Source of the DNA: UBA1351 sp964627665
GTDB lineage: Bacteria; Bacillota; Clostridia; Lachnospirales; Vallitaleaceae
DNA: 64,000 nucleotides
Reading direction: 5' to 3'
Assembly (NCBI GenBank): GCA_964627665.1
Contig: CAZVKG010000012.1
Location: 6,250-70,249 of the forward strand
Shown here: piece after piece, positions 26,724 through 36,031 of the stretch
How positions within the stretch are numbered: position 1 is the stretch's first letter
Layout of the letters: each line of letters opens with the position of its first letter
Notes under the pieces: model-generated
Told to the model about the DNA's origin: nothing
Databases searched by the model: none
What the model saw: only the letters and a program-made list of their open reading frames with translations
Made by a program: the position numbers and the translations under genes

Positions 26724-27619
26724 GATGACTCCTTTTGTAAATAATTAAAAATCACATGTGGAATGTTCACCTGGGAACAGGATTCTAATCCCTTAAACAT
26801 TGGTGAGGAATTCACTTCACATATTTTAAATCCATCGCCGTCAAAGAGAAGATCAACACCGGCTACATCAAGTCCAAGAACGTCAGCTGCTTTAAGGGCA
26901 ATTTCTTCAATAATCGGCGTTATCGGATAAGACTCTACACTTCCTCCGGCAGAATAATTGGCACGAAAATCATCTTCTTTGGCAATGCGCATCATACATC
27001 CAACGACACGGCCTCCAACCACAAATACACGAAGGTCACGACCTTTACTATCTGCAATCATCTCTTGTACAATAATATTCATATTCACATTGGCCAACTC
27101 AACAATGCGTATCCAATCTTCCATTTGTCTTTGATGATCTAACATAAAGACCCCTCGACCAAGAGAGCCTGACAAGGTCTTAACCACTAAGGGAAAACCA
27201 AACTGTTCTTTGATTAAATCAATATCGACCGGAAATTTCATTAGCATCGTCTTTGGAACCGGCAGTTTTTTATAGGCCAATACTTGTTGTGAATACAGTT
27301 TATCCTTAACCATCTCTATGGCGATACTTCCATTGATACAAGGTATATTGAGTCGTTCAAATTGACGAATCAAGGCTAATGCAAAATACGTAGTACCTGA
27401 CCCCATTCTGGGTATGACAAAATCCGGTCGTTCTAACGGTTTACCATCCAAGAAGATTGAATACGCTTCATCCTGGTTAACAAATATTTCAAAACGTGCC
27501 GGACTTAATACTTCAATATCGATTCCCAGTTTTTCTGCCTCTTCGATAAATCGATGAGTTTCATAATGGGTTTCATTGAGTTCATATTGATTTACTTTAT
27601 AAAGAATAATACCTTTCAT
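26720..27619 (-). CDS. RimK-type ATP-grasp ligase
   Basis: The 299-residue protein has the full RimK/ATP-grasp pattern. VKDKLYSQQVLAYKKLPVP starts the ATP-grasp domain, FPLVVKTLSGSLGRGVFM is the lysine plus glycine-rich loop, GRDLRVFVVGGRVVGCMMR is the central strand pair, and DVAGVDLLFDGDGFKICEVN carries the Mg-binding acid and asparagine. Family members ligate amino acids such as glutamate to proteins, cofactors or peptides with ATP. Here the substrate is unknown. It has its own likely promoter (27659-27687) and GGAGG before the ATG, and overlaps the downstream ATP-grasp-like gene by 4 bases. It is probably not part of the cobalamin operon upstream, though no terminator separates them. Confidence 0.75.
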   Translation of the reverse strand: MKGIILYKVNQYELNETHYETHRFIEEAEKLGIDIEVLSPARFEIFVNQDEAYSIFLDGKPLERPDFVIPRMGSGTTYFALALIRQFERLNIPCINGSIAIEMVKDKLYSQQVLAYKKLPVPKTMLMKFPVDIDLIKEQFGFPLVVKTLSGSLGRGVFMLDHQRQMEDWIRIVELANVNMNIIVQEMIADSKGRDLRVFVVGGRVVGCMMRIAKEDDFRANYSAGGSVESYPITPIIEEIALKAADVLGLDVAGVDLLFDGDGFKICEVNSSPMFKGLESCSQVNIPHVIFNYLQKESS

Positions 27620-27658
27620 CTTACCTCCGCGTCTTCACGCTAAATATATTGTATCATC

Positions 27659-27687
27659 ATTATAAAGCTTTTTTTCCAAATGGTAAA
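27659..27687 (-). promoter_or_regulatory. Probable promoter of the ATP-grasp pair
   Basis: On the minus strand TTTACC, a 17-base spacer and TATAAT lie in the 71-base gap between cbiJ and the RimK-like gene. The -10 is a perfect match and the -35 matches four of six. It would uncouple the ATP-grasp genes from the riboswitch-controlled cobalamin operon. Confidence 0.5.
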
Positions 27688-27690
27688 TCA

Positions 27691-28446
27691 CTATCGTATA
27701 ATCTCATCAATTATTTTTTCATCACTATAATAAACATGATTATATAGGCTCATGGGACGGTCAATAATAATAAGTTCTATCTTCATCTCTTTTGCTGCTT
27801 GGGATTTTTCTATGCATCCTCCGTTGACACCACTATCTTTTGTAACTAGATATTTCACTTTATGTTTTTTGATATGGTTGATATTATCTTCTACACTAAA
27901 GGGCGGGTTCAATGGCAATAAATTTCCGACCCCCAAACCACTTTTTTTTGCAACTTCAATCGATCCTTTTATTGGTAGTATTCTAAAAATCAACCGATCT
28001 TTCGGAAGAATTTCGACAATTTCAGGTATATTATTGCTACCTGTTGTGAATAAAATATGACCTGATTTGTTTTTCAAATAATGGCATGCTTGTCGAATTG
28101 TCTTAAAATGTAAGCCTTCCTCCGGTTTGAAGGCTGTTTCTCGTTCAAGTCGAAAAAGTCGGACGTTTTGCTTTTGACAGGCATGCAAAATATGATTGCT
28201 AATTTTATCCGCGTAAGGATGAGTTGCATCAATGACCATATCAAATCCATTGCTCTCCAAGAATTCACTAATCTCTTGTGTCTCTATTGCTCCAAATCTT
28301 TTCGTTAATAAAGGATGTTTCTCCAACAAAGCATTTCCATGTTCAGTTAGTGAACTTGCTGTCACATACACATTTTTTGCTAATAATTTTTGAATCAGTC
28401 TTCTTCCATCAAGTGTTCCAGCGAAAACCAACACTTTTTTATTCAT
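27691..28446 (-). CDS. cbiJ: Cobalt-precorrin-6A reductase
   Basis: About 251 residues. The N terminus, VLVFAGTLDGRRLIQKLL, is the family's nucleotide-binding start. MVIDATHPYADKISNHI and LVTKDSGVNGGCIEK are the hallmark CbiJ/CobK motifs. The enzyme reduces the corrin ring at C18-C19 with NAD(P)H in the anaerobic pathway. The ATG at 28446 shares one base with the cbiH stop codon and is preferred over an in-frame TTG one codon earlier. It is the last gene of the long cobalamin operon. Confidence 0.9.
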   Translation of the reverse strand: MNKKVLVFAGTLDGRRLIQKLLAKNVYVTASSLTEHGNALLEKHPLLTKRFGAIETQEISEFLESNGFDMVIDATHPYADKISNHILHACQKQNVRLFRLERETAFKPEEGLHFKTIRQACHYLKNKSGHILFTTGSNNIPEIVEILPKDRLIFRILPIKGSIEVAKKSGLGVGNLLPLNPPFSVEDNINHIKKHKVKYLVTKDSGVNGGCIEKSQAAKEMKIELIIIDRPMSLYNHVYYSDEKIIDEIIR

Positions 28447-29195
28447 CAAAAATCACCTTTTTTACGATACCCTCGGGGTGTAACCATCCGATTGTTTTTA
28501 ATAAAGGTATCTTTGTTTCCAACAATAACCATGGTTGCCATATCAATATCATGGTCACACATATGGTTAAGATTCGTAAAAATAATTTTTTCATTCACTC
28601 GTTTTGCATTTTTAACAATACCTACAGGTGTATCCGTATGTTTATACTCTAATAATATTTCTCGTGCCATATCAATAAAATCCGGTCTTCCTTTACTTCT
28701 AGGATTGTATATACATGTCACAAAATCTCCCATACCTGCTGCATGTAAGCGCTTTTTAATCAGTTCAAGAGGTGTCAAAAGGTTGCTTAAGCTTATGAAA
28801 ACGCTATCATGTACAATCGGCGCACCTAATGATGCCGCTGCTGCTTGTGCTGAAGATATGCCGGGTACTACGTGAACATCAATAGATTTATGTTCTTTTG
28901 CCTCTGTTTCAAGAATAATCTCTTGCATAATTCCGGCAATCCCATATATGCCGGCATCACCTCCACTGACTATGGATACTTCTTTCCCCATTTGTACGTA
29001 TTCAATAGCAAGCTTACACCGATCCACTTCATGTTTCATCCCATTCATAATCACTTTTTGATCTGTTATAAGTTCGTCTATAAGTTCAACGTATTTTTTA
29101 TATCCGATAATAACCTCTGATTTTTCTATGACCTTAATGGCTTCAAGACTCATGTAGTCTATTTTACCCGGTCCTGTACTTACAATGTTTAACAT
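28446..29195 (-). CDS. cbiH: Cobalt-precorrin-3B C17-methyltransferase
   Basis: About 249 residues with the tetrapyrrole methylase fold. IVSTGPGKIDYMSLEAI is the N-terminal loop, VSGGDAGIYGIAG is the SAM-site GDxGIY motif and GAPIVHDSVFISLSNLLTP is characteristic of CbiH/CobJ. It methylates C17 and contracts the ring. The ATG at 29195 has GGGAGG seven bases upstream and overlaps the end of cbiG by 7 bases; a longer start at 29210 lacks a ribosome-binding site. The size is that of a stand-alone CbiH, without fusion. Confidence 0.9.
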   Translation of the reverse strand: MLNIVSTGPGKIDYMSLEAIKVIEKSEVIIGYKKYVELIDELITDQKVIMNGMKHEVDRCKLAIEYVQMGKEVSIVSGGDAGIYGIAGIMQEIILETEAKEHKSIDVHVVPGISSAQAAAASLGAPIVHDSVFISLSNLLTPLELIKKRLHAAGMGDFVTCIYNPRSKGRPDFIDMAREILLEYKHTDTPVGIVKNAKRVNEKIIFTNLNHMCDHDIDMATMVIVGNKDTFIKNNRMVTPRGYRKKGDF

Positions 29196-30217
29196 AGCCT
29201 TTCCTCCCATATACTTAATGTAATTCCATTATATGCTTTTCGTTGCATCAAACAGCGTCCACCCTTTGAAGCTAAAAGTCCTGAAGGCATTGATACACTC
29301 CCAACACCAATGGTTTCTTTAACAAATGCAGAAATTGGAAATTGTTTTTCTATTTTTTTTATATCTTCTTGATGATAGGTGACAAACGGAACATTGAACT
29401 GGCGGCTTAACTGAAGAATTCCGGGTTCATCTTTTTTAAGTGCAATGGATGCTATTTTTCCAATTGCTCGTTGATCCAAACCATTGTCTTCTAAACACGT
29501 TTTCAAAAATGCATTGATCTCTGAAAACGGTATGTTTTTTTTGCATCCGATTCCAATAACTAGATTCTGTGGGATTAACTGCAATTGCGGTAACTCACAT
29601 TGTATATCAGCGGCTAAAGCTTTCTTATTCCGATTCGAAATGATTACAAGGCCTTCCGACCGATTTGTCACGTGATTTACTAGACTTAAATCGTGTATAT
29701 CTGATAAATCTAATATCTGTGACGATTCGTTGATAAGTTCAACGCACTTTTTTTCAATAAGTAGTGCTGTTATTGTCTTTGCATCTTCAAAATCACCAAT
29801 CACAAGCTGATGTTTTTCTGCAAATAAATCCATGGCTGTAGTACCAAACAAATCGGATGCTGTTGTTATAACTGGCTTAGCATCTAATGTTTCAGCTAAT
29901 TCGATTGCTAATGCATTTGCGCCTCCCAGATGACCGCTAAGGACCGGAATAACATACTCACCTAAGCTTTGAACGCATATAACCGCAGGATCAATACGCT
30001 TATCTTGTAGAAAGGGTGTAATATGTCTTACAATAATTCCCATAGCCATGATATAAATAAACGCTGAATAGGACCTAAACATATGCCCATCCACTTCTTT
30101 CAAAGACGTTCGTATATCTATGTTTATCCGTCCACAATACGCTTGTTCTATTTTATGTGCTAAGGCGATCGTTGTTGAATTTAATGCAATAATGACCCAT
30201 CTTTTATTCTGATTCAC
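29189..30217 (-). CDS. cbiG: Cobalt-precorrin-5A hydrolase
   Basis: About 342 residues. The middle has VLSGHLGGANALA and TTASDLFGTTAMD, and the C-terminal domain has VIGIGCKKNIPF and GVGSVSMPSGLLASKGGR. This is the standard three-part CbiG layout. The enzyme opens the delta-lactone and releases acetaldehyde, an anaerobic-pathway-specific step. The start is uncertain. A GTG at 30217 follows AGAAAGG at proper distance and gives the expected N terminus, whereas an ATG at 30241 and the full open frame from 30259 overlap cbiF further. The 3' end overlaps cbiH. Confidence 0.88.
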   Translation of the reverse strand: MNQNKRWVIIALNSTTIALAHKIEQAYCGRINIDIRTSLKEVDGHMFRSYSAFIYIMAMGIIVRHITPFLQDKRIDPAVICVQSLGEYVIPVLSGHLGGANALAIELAETLDAKPVITTASDLFGTTAMDLFAEKHQLVIGDFEDAKTITALLIEKKCVELINESSQILDLSDIHDLSLVNHVTNRSEGLVIISNRNKKALAADIQCELPQLQLIPQNLVIGIGCKKNIPFSEINAFLKTCLEDNGLDQRAIGKIASIALKKDEPGILQLSRQFNVPFVTYHQEDIKKIEKQFPISAFVKETIGVGSVSMPSGLLASKGGRCLMQRKAYNGITLSIWEERLC

Positions 30218-30977
30218 TTTCTTTTGCCTTTCTATATTCATGAGAAAACGTTTTATCATACAGCTGAGACCGTTCGTATTCTCCCTCGATGAATTTTCCC
30301 ACTAATATTTGTGCCGTCTTTGTGATTTTAGCTTGGGAAACTTTCTCTGCAATAGTTTCAAGTGTACCTATAACAATTTTTTCATCCTCCCATGATGCAC
30401 GTTGAATGACAGCTACCGGTGTTGATTTTGGATAACTGGTTAATAAACGTTGTACTACTTCTTCCATCATACCAACACTTAAAAACAAAGCCATACTCGT
30501 CTGATGTTTAGCTAATTGTTCCAATTGCTCTTGTTCCGGAACCGGTGTGCGCCCCTCTAACCGTGTTAAAATAACGGTTTGGCTTACACCGGGTAATGTG
30601 AACTCTTTTTTTATGCTTGCTGCTGCTGCGGAAAACGAGCTAACCCCAGGTATAACCTCAAAAGGTATTTCTAATTCTGATAATGCATCAAACTGTTCAC
30701 GTATCGCGCCGTAAATAGACGGATCTCCGGTATGGATTCGTACAACTTTTTGATTCTTTTGGAAGCCTACTTTAATCACTTCGACCACTTCTTCAAGGGC
30801 CATCGATGCACTGTTATATATGGAAGCATCCGCTTTACATTCACCAAGAATTTCCGGATTTACCAACGATCCGGCATAAATAATAACGTCTGCTGCATCA
30901 ATCAATTCTTTTCCTCTAATCGTTAACAGTTTGGGATCTCCCGGTCCTGCACCGATGAAATAAACATTATTTTTCAT
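30204..30977 (-). CDS. cbiF: Cobalt-precorrin-4 C11-methyltransferase
   Basis: The 257 residues begin with VYFIGAGPGDPKLLTIRGK, the methylase loop, and include IIYAGSLVNPEI and VRIHTGDPSIYGAIREQ, which are diagnostic for CbiF/CobM. The protein transfers a methyl group from SAM to C11. It overlaps cbiT upstream by 11 bases and cbiG downstream by 14, consistent with coupled translation. Length agrees with the family. Confidence 0.92.
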   Translation of the reverse strand: MKNNVYFIGAGPGDPKLLTIRGKELIDAADVIIYAGSLVNPEILGECKADASIYNSASMALEEVVEVIKVGFQKNQKVVRIHTGDPSIYGAIREQFDALSELEIPFEVIPGVSSFSAAAASIKKEFTLPGVSQTVILTRLEGRTPVPEQEQLEQLAKHQTSMALFLSVGMMEEVVQRLLTSYPKSTPVAVIQRASWEDEKIVIGTLETIAEKVSQAKITKTAQILVGKFIEGEYERSQLYDKTFSHEYRKAKESESE

Positions 30978-31548
30978 TTTTTATTCCTTTCAATATTGTC
31001 ACTGGATTTTCAGCAATCATCATATTTAAGTTGCCTACACTTTTATTGCATTGGATCGCTACTTGGACAATTTCTATCTCTGTATAAGCATATTTTTTTA
31101 ACAATTCCAGTATACGCGATGTACTTTCTAATGCAATTGTATTCGCTACAAGAATGCCTCCGACGACTAAATGGTCCTCAATATATTGAAATATTTCTTC
31201 GATTTGACCACCATTTCCGCCAATAAAGATCCGATCAAACAGTCTCTTTTTTTCCGTCACCATTTCTTCATGAAGTAAGATTGTCGGTACTTGGCCTTCT
31301 AGAACCTCCACTGAATGAAGATTAAACTTTTGCAAATTCTGTGAGATTAAATCAATAGCTTCTTTTTTTTGATCAACAGCGGTTACCGTAGCCCCCATCA
31401 TTGCCGCTTCAATTGAAACAGAGCCTGTTCCTGCACCGATATCTAAGAAGCTGTTTTCTTTAGACATTGCCAATTTACTTAGTGTTACAGCACGCACTTC
31501 CGATTTTGTCATCGGAACGCTTCCACGAATAAATACATCATCCTTCAT
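30967..31548 (-). CDS. cbiT: Cobalt-precorrin-6B C15-methyltransferase (decarboxylating)
   Basis: The 193-residue protein is a class I SAM methyltransferase. The N-terminal MTKSEVRAVTLSKLAMS and the SAM loop FLDIGAGTGSVSIEAAMMG match CbiT, followed by RIFIGGNGGQIEEIF. CbiT methylates C15 and decarboxylates the C12 acetate chain. Here it is separate from CbiE rather than fused as in CobL. It overlaps cbiE upstream by 11 bases. Confidence 0.92.
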   Translation of the reverse strand: MKDDVFIRGSVPMTKSEVRAVTLSKLAMSKENSFLDIGAGTGSVSIEAAMMGATVTAVDQKKEAIDLISQNLQKFNLHSVEVLEGQVPTILLHEEMVTEKKRLFDRIFIGGNGGQIEEIFQYIEDHLVVGGILVANTIALESTSRILELLKKYAYTEIEIVQVAIQCNKSVGNLNMMIAENPVTILKGIKNEK

Positions 31549-32188
31549 CTCTAATCACCATAACACAAAGAGGATCAATTGCCTTATTTAACGGTTGTAT
31601 AATCGATTGCTTTGTGATCCTTTCATCGTCATAAGATAAACGTTCTCCAATAGTTAGTGTGATGCTTTCTAGGGAAAAAGAGTTTTTCCTGGCTTCTATA
31701 ACTTTTAGTAACTCTTTTCGTATGCCTTCAGGTGAATGAGCTGCATCCGTTAGTAGGCCAAAGGTCATACCTTCTATTAATCCTGATGCCATTTCGCTAA
31801 AAGCGATTCCTTCTCTTGCGTGATAACTTGTCCATTTTGTATCTTCATATCCTATTTTCATTTTAGAAAACATATACTGTAAACTAGAAATTCCGGGAAT
31901 AACTTCGATATTTTCTTGGTCAATATGGCGTTTAATATAGTTTAACATGCTATAAAATCCTGTATCACCACTAACAATAACGCCAATTATTTGATCGCTA
32001 TGTTTAATCATATAGTTTTTTATTTCATTAAAATTATTCTTAAGTTCTAAGATTTGTCTACAGTCTTCTCTTACTGAGTCAAGATTACGCTTGGCTCCGA
32101 TAACGATATCACATTGTTTAATTGTTTCTATTGCCTTAGGTAGTATATAGCTTCGATGACCCGGGCCAATACCTATAACATATATCAT
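31538..32188 (-). CDS. cbiE: Cobalt-precorrin-7 C5-methyltransferase
   Basis: The 216 residues start with YVIGIGPGHRSYILPKAI and contain GVIVSGDTGFYSMLNYIK, the SAM-site GDxGFY motif, then EVIPGISSLQYMFSKM. This is the usual CbiE pattern. It methylates C5 and works with CbiT. It overlaps cbiD by 4 bases and cbiT by 11. Confidence 0.9.
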   Translation of the reverse strand: MIYVIGIGPGHRSYILPKAIETIKQCDIVIGAKRNLDSVREDCRQILELKNNFNEIKNYMIKHSDQIIGVIVSGDTGFYSMLNYIKRHIDQENIEVIPGISSLQYMFSKMKIGYEDTKWTSYHAREGIAFSEMASGLIEGMTFGLLTDAAHSPEGIRKELLKVIEARKNSFSLESITLTIGERLSYDDERITKQSIIQPLNKAIDPLCVMVIRDEG

Positions 32189-33303
32189 TTTTTCAGCTCC
32201 TTAAGCATCTCAAAGGCTTCTTCCGTGTGACCTAATTCTCCATGGATTTTTGAAAACATAATACATTCAACCTTGATTTGATGTCCCGCCCAGGTTTCCA
32301 TGGCTGTTTTGCAGCGGCTTACAATGGATTGGCATACTCTATCCCGAAGGTCACGACTCAATGAATCCAAATATTCAATAGCTTCATCTGTCGTATTACA
32401 CTCTAAAAGATCTTTACAGGATTCTTTAGATATTCCGACCGAAAGAGCGCTTTGATAAATGGAGGCCATCCGATGATCACCGAACTGACTATGGGTATTA
32501 TGCATTTCATAGGCAACTTTTACGATCTTACCTATATGACCGACAAGCAATACTTGATTGAAGCCTAATCTTGTCGCTTCTTCAACCATTGGGCCGATAA
32601 AATTACTCGTTTTTTGCATATTTTTTTCAGGAATATTATATTGCTTTAGATAGTCTCTTCCAAAATTTCCAAAAACAAAGATAAGCTCTTTTTTTCCGCT
32701 TGCCCGTAATATGGACAGTTCTATCTTAAATGTATCTAAAAGTGCTTTTTCAGACATTGGCTCAACAATTCCCGTTGTTCCTAAAATAGATATCCCACCA
32801 AGTATTCCAAGTTTCTCATTAAATGTTCGTTTTGCTATTTCAAGGCCTTCCGGCACGAATATACTTATCGTCACTGATTCTTGACTTGGAAGAACTTTTT
32901 CTACCTCTTTTCGAATCATTTGAAGCGGAACCGGATTAATGGCAGGCTCTCCAACATCAATACTTAAGCCTTTTTTTGTCACAATACCAATACCAATGCC
33001 TGCTTGAATCCGAATGGATTCTGTGCCTTGACTTTTTCTGGCAAAAGCATGAATCTTAATGCCATCTGTAACATCCGGGTCATCGCCTGCATCTTTAATC
33101 ACATAACAATGAGCACCCTTTGGGCATTTGTTATGAAAAACGTCAATGCTAATATTCCATCCTTTTGGTGTGTCAATATCAATCACGGACACTTTTTTTC
33201 CATATAAAGCTTGGACAGCAGCTTTTGCTGCTGCTGCAGCGCAACTTCCTGTTGTATACCCATATCTTAATTTTTTGTTGTTTTTTTCAATATAACGCTC
33301 CAT
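32185..33303 (-). CDS. cbiD: Cobalt-precorrin-5B C1-methyltransferase
   Basis: The 372-residue protein carries the hallmark N terminus RYGYTTGSCAAAAAKAA, then KDAGDDPDVTDG, GEPAINPVPLQMI and ILGTTGIVEPMSE. These are the characteristic CbiD motifs. CbiD is specific to the anaerobic (early cobalt) pathway and methylates C1. It lies 3 bases from cbiL and overlaps cbiE by 4, inside the operon. Confidence 0.93.
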   Translation of the reverse strand: MERYIEKNNKKLRYGYTTGSCAAAAAKAAVQALYGKKVSVIDIDTPKGWNISIDVFHNKCPKGAHCYVIKDAGDDPDVTDGIKIHAFARKSQGTESIRIQAGIGIGIVTKKGLSIDVGEPAINPVPLQMIRKEVEKVLPSQESVTISIFVPEGLEIAKRTFNEKLGILGGISILGTTGIVEPMSEKALLDTFKIELSILRASGKKELIFVFGNFGRDYLKQYNIPEKNMQKTSNFIGPMVEEATRLGFNQVLLVGHIGKIVKVAYEMHNTHSQFGDHRMASIYQSALSVGISKESCKDLLECNTTDEAIEYLDSLSRDLRDRVCQSIVSRCKTAMETWAGHQIKVECIMFSKIHGELGHTEEAFEMLKELKK

Positions 33304-33306
33304 AAT

Positions 33307-33987
33307 TTACTTTCTTTTTTTTAATTGTGCAACGGTAAAATAAGGAATTTTTTCGTCTAGATAATGAATATTTTGACTTACAACTTCATTTTCAAATCCG
33401 ATATTTGTTAAGAAAGAGCTCTCGAATTTATGTTCTAGAATAAGTTCTTTGAGTAATTGCGCCCCTGCACTCACTTTCATTACAACAATATTATCATGTA
33501 AACGAAAGGCTTGGCGAATATTTTTTTCCGAGTCTGTCATATTAATGACTGCTAAAGATTCTTGACCTAAACATAACGGTTGGCCAATCATGGCTGCGCC
33601 TTGTAAGAACGAAGCAACTCCCGGAATATATTCAGCCTTCTCACTTAAGTATTGTGTCAAGTAGGTGAATGTCGAATAAATACTCGGATCTCCAAGCGTT
33701 AAATAGACAACGTTTCTTCCGTTTTCTAGATATGTATTTATGTGTTTACCATGTTCCTCAAATATTTTTTCGACGTCATCTGTCACTTTCTTCATCGGAA
33801 AGTATAGATACTCCACCTTATTATGATCATCTATATAGTCACTTGCAATTGAGAACGCTGTACTTTCTGTTGAACCTATCTTTTTTACGGGTACAAGAAT
33901 ATGATCAGCTTCTTTCATACGTTTAACCGCCTTGACTGTCAACAGTTCTTTGTCTCCCGGGCCGACACCTATGCATATTATTGGCAT
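33307..33987 (-). CDS. cbiL: Cobalt-precorrin-2 C20-methyltransferase
   Basis: The 226 residues begin ICIGVGPGDKELLTVKAV and include VYLTLGDPSIYSTFTYLTQY and EYIPGVASFLQGAAMIG, the CbiL/CobI pattern with the GDPSxYST SAM loop. It performs the first methylation after cobalt insertion. It overlaps cbiC by 10 bases. Confidence 0.92.
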   Translation of the reverse strand: MPIICIGVGPGDKELLTVKAVKRMKEADHILVPVKKIGSTESTAFSIASDYIDDHNKVEYLYFPMKKVTDDVEKIFEEHGKHINTYLENGRNVVYLTLGDPSIYSTFTYLTQYLSEKAEYIPGVASFLQGAAMIGQPLCLGQESLAVINMTDSEKNIRQAFRLHDNIVVMKVSAGAQLLKELILEHKFESSFLTNIGFENEVVSQNIHYLDEKIPYFTVAQLKKRK

Positions 33988-34619
33988 TGATTTTCCTCCA
34001 AATATTTTTTCATAATGGCATTCATAATAGCAACAGCTACTGTTGAACCGCCTTTTCTTCCTAAAACTGTGATATGCGTATAATCCGATTGATTGAGTAA
34101 GTCTTTTGATTCTTTTGCACCGACAAATCCCACCGGAACTCCCACAATTAATGCCGGTGATTTATTGTAGGCATGGCAAAATTCAAGTAAGGTAACGAGT
34201 GCCGTAGGCGCATTTCCGATAAGGAAAATATGGATATCTTTATCTTTCACCGCTTTTTCCATTGCGACGATTGATCGTGTAACTTCTCTTTTTTTTGCCT
34301 CAAGTACAACATCTTCGTCATGCACATAATTAACCACTTCTAAACCTATTTTTTCTAAGTTAATCCGATTGACGCCTACGGCGATCATATTGGTGTCACA
34401 GTATATCTTACACTTGTTTTCAATGGCCTTATACGCATTCGAAAACACTTCTCCTTTGAAATGAATCAATGCTTCATATTCAAAATCTGCTGTTGTGTGA
34501 ATTACCCGCTTAACCACCGACAACTCATTTGGTGTGAACTGAGTGGGGCTGATCATCTCAGATTCAATAATCTTCATACTCCCATTTTCTATCTCTTGAG
34601 GCTTTTTGATAAATTCCAT
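33978..34619 (-). CDS. cbiC: Cobalt-precorrin-8 methylmutase
   Basis: The 213 residues hold the catalytic-histidine segment VIHTTADFEYEALIHF near residue 41, IYCDTNMIAVGVNR, FLIGNAPTALVTLLE and VGVPVGFVGAKESKD. All are conserved in CbiC/CobH. The enzyme moves the C11 methyl group to C12, giving cobyrinic acid. The gene lies 3 bases after cbiA. Confidence 0.93.
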   Translation of the reverse strand: MEFIKKPQEIENGSMKIIESEMISPTQFTPNELSVVKRVIHTTADFEYEALIHFKGEVFSNAYKAIENKCKIYCDTNMIAVGVNRINLEKIGLEVVNYVHDEDVVLEAKKREVTRSIVAMEKAVKDKDIHIFLIGNAPTALVTLLEFCHAYNKSPALIVGVPVGFVGAKESKDLLNQSDYTHITVLGRKGGSTVAVAIMNAIMKKYLEENQCQ

Positions 34620-34622
34620 ATT

Positions 34623-36020
34623 TTACTCCTGTTTATCTTTGTATAACCGACACGTTTCAACAAAATTATGGGCAAAGTCTAAATTCGAATAAAAATGTAT
34701 ATGTGCATAGCTTCCTACGCCTGATCCCTTAGCAAATCCGCATTTCCATTGCTTTACAATTTGTCCTTGTTTTTCTTTATGTAGACCATAGATTGTTTCA
34801 CTTTCAATCTCTGCTTTTGAGCGGTGAAACTCATGAACGTTTATCTGGGCACCCTTTTCTCCAAATATACACTTTTGATCCAAAGTCAACTTGGCATATC
34901 CAAATCGCTGCAAGCTTTCTTGCATAGATGTTTTTCCCTGAAACCAATCAACCATCCGGTGTCCATTCCCCTCGAGGTCATATAGTTCTTGGCATAGATA
35001 CATCAATCCTCCACATTCCGCATAATAGGGAAGCCCATTTTCCAAAGCTTTTTGAATACATATTTTCATTTTTTCATTTTCAGCGAGTTCTTTTGCAAAC
35101 ATTTCAGGAAAACCGCCTCCAATAATTAATCCATGAATGTTTACAGGTAGTTCCTGATCTCGAATGGGACTAAAGGGTAGCAACTCGACACCTTGATCTT
35201 TTAAATAGTCTAAATTATCTTGGTAATAAAAATGAAAGGCTTCGTCTTTTGCATAGGCTATACGTATGTCCTTGGTTCTTGAAGGAGAAGAATTTATCGA
35301 TTGCTCTTGGAGATATTTTTTTAATTCCGCTTCATCACTCGTTTCAGCGAGTTGAAGTAATCGGTCCAAGTCGATTGTTTTTGAAGCCATATCAGATAAG
35401 CGTTCAAACATTTGCTCTAATTCAAGAAGTTCATCCGTTGGTACTAATCCAAGATGACGTTCGGGAATCTCCACTTGCATATCTTTCGTCAGATATCCAA
35501 TGGGTTCTACATTTGTGTGTAGCTCAATAGCTTCTTTTAATATTTGATAATGACTTTCACCACTTACGTAGTTACAAATAACACCTGCAATCCTAAGTTC
35601 AGGATCAAATAATTCAAACCCCTTGACGACCGCAGCAATAGATGCCGCAACTTTACTGCCATCAAGGACCAAAATGACGGGTGACCTTGTGATTTTTGCA
35701 ATAGATGCTGTTGTTCCGATATCACTTCCTACGCTGGCACCATCAAAAAGGCCCATAACCCCTTCAATCACTGCAATATCCGAATGAAAAGCATTCTTCA
35801 TAAATAAATGGCTAATGACTTGCTGTGACATAAGATAAGAATCAAGATTACGGCTTTTATATCCTGTAATTAACGAATGAAACATAGGGTCAATATAATC
35901 CGGTCCAACCTTAAAGGGTTGGACGCGCATCGTTTTTGATAAAGCCGCTAATATAGCCATAGTAACTGTTGTTTTTCCTACACCGCTTTGCGTTCCGGCA
36001 ATACATATTTTTTTCATCAT
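34623..36020 (-). CDS. cbiA: Cobyrinate a,c-diamide synthase
   Basis: The 465-residue protein has an N-terminal P-loop amidoligase domain with IAGTQSGVGKTTVTMAIL and VIEGVMGLFDGAS, and a C-terminal class I glutaminase domain with LPYYAECGGLMYLCQ, whose Cys is the likely nucleophile, followed by HEFHRSKAE. It amidates the a and c carboxylates of cobyrinate using glutamine and ATP. It is the most advanced step encoded in the cluster; CbiP, which adds the other four amides, is not present. A second ATG one codon downstream is an equally possible start. Confidence 0.93.
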   Translation of the reverse strand: MMKKICIAGTQSGVGKTTVTMAILAALSKTMRVQPFKVGPDYIDPMFHSLITGYKSRNLDSYLMSQQVISHLFMKNAFHSDIAVIEGVMGLFDGASVGSDIGTTASIAKITRSPVILVLDGSKVAASIAAVVKGFELFDPELRIAGVICNYVSGESHYQILKEAIELHTNVEPIGYLTKDMQVEIPERHLGLVPTDELLELEQMFERLSDMASKTIDLDRLLQLAETSDEAELKKYLQEQSINSSPSRTKDIRIAYAKDEAFHFYYQDNLDYLKDQGVELLPFSPIRDQELPVNIHGLIIGGGFPEMFAKELAENEKMKICIQKALENGLPYYAECGGLMYLCQELYDLEGNGHRMVDWFQGKTSMQESLQRFGYAKLTLDQKCIFGEKGAQINVHEFHRSKAEIESETIYGLHKEKQGQIVKQWKCGFAKGSGVGSYAHIHFYSNLDFAHNFVETCRLYKDKQE

Positions 36021-36031
36021 AAAACCACTCT

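Noticed and set aside
25281..27690. ATP-grasp pair as part of a ribosomal peptide (graspetide) cluster
   Set aside because: No small precursor gene with a leader and acidic core was found on either strand next to the pair, and no dedicated transporter or peptidase is present.
28278..28875. Two long plus-strand open frames opposite cbiH and cbiJ
   Set aside because: Both are antisense to clear pathway genes whose motifs are intact, and neither has a recognisable product.
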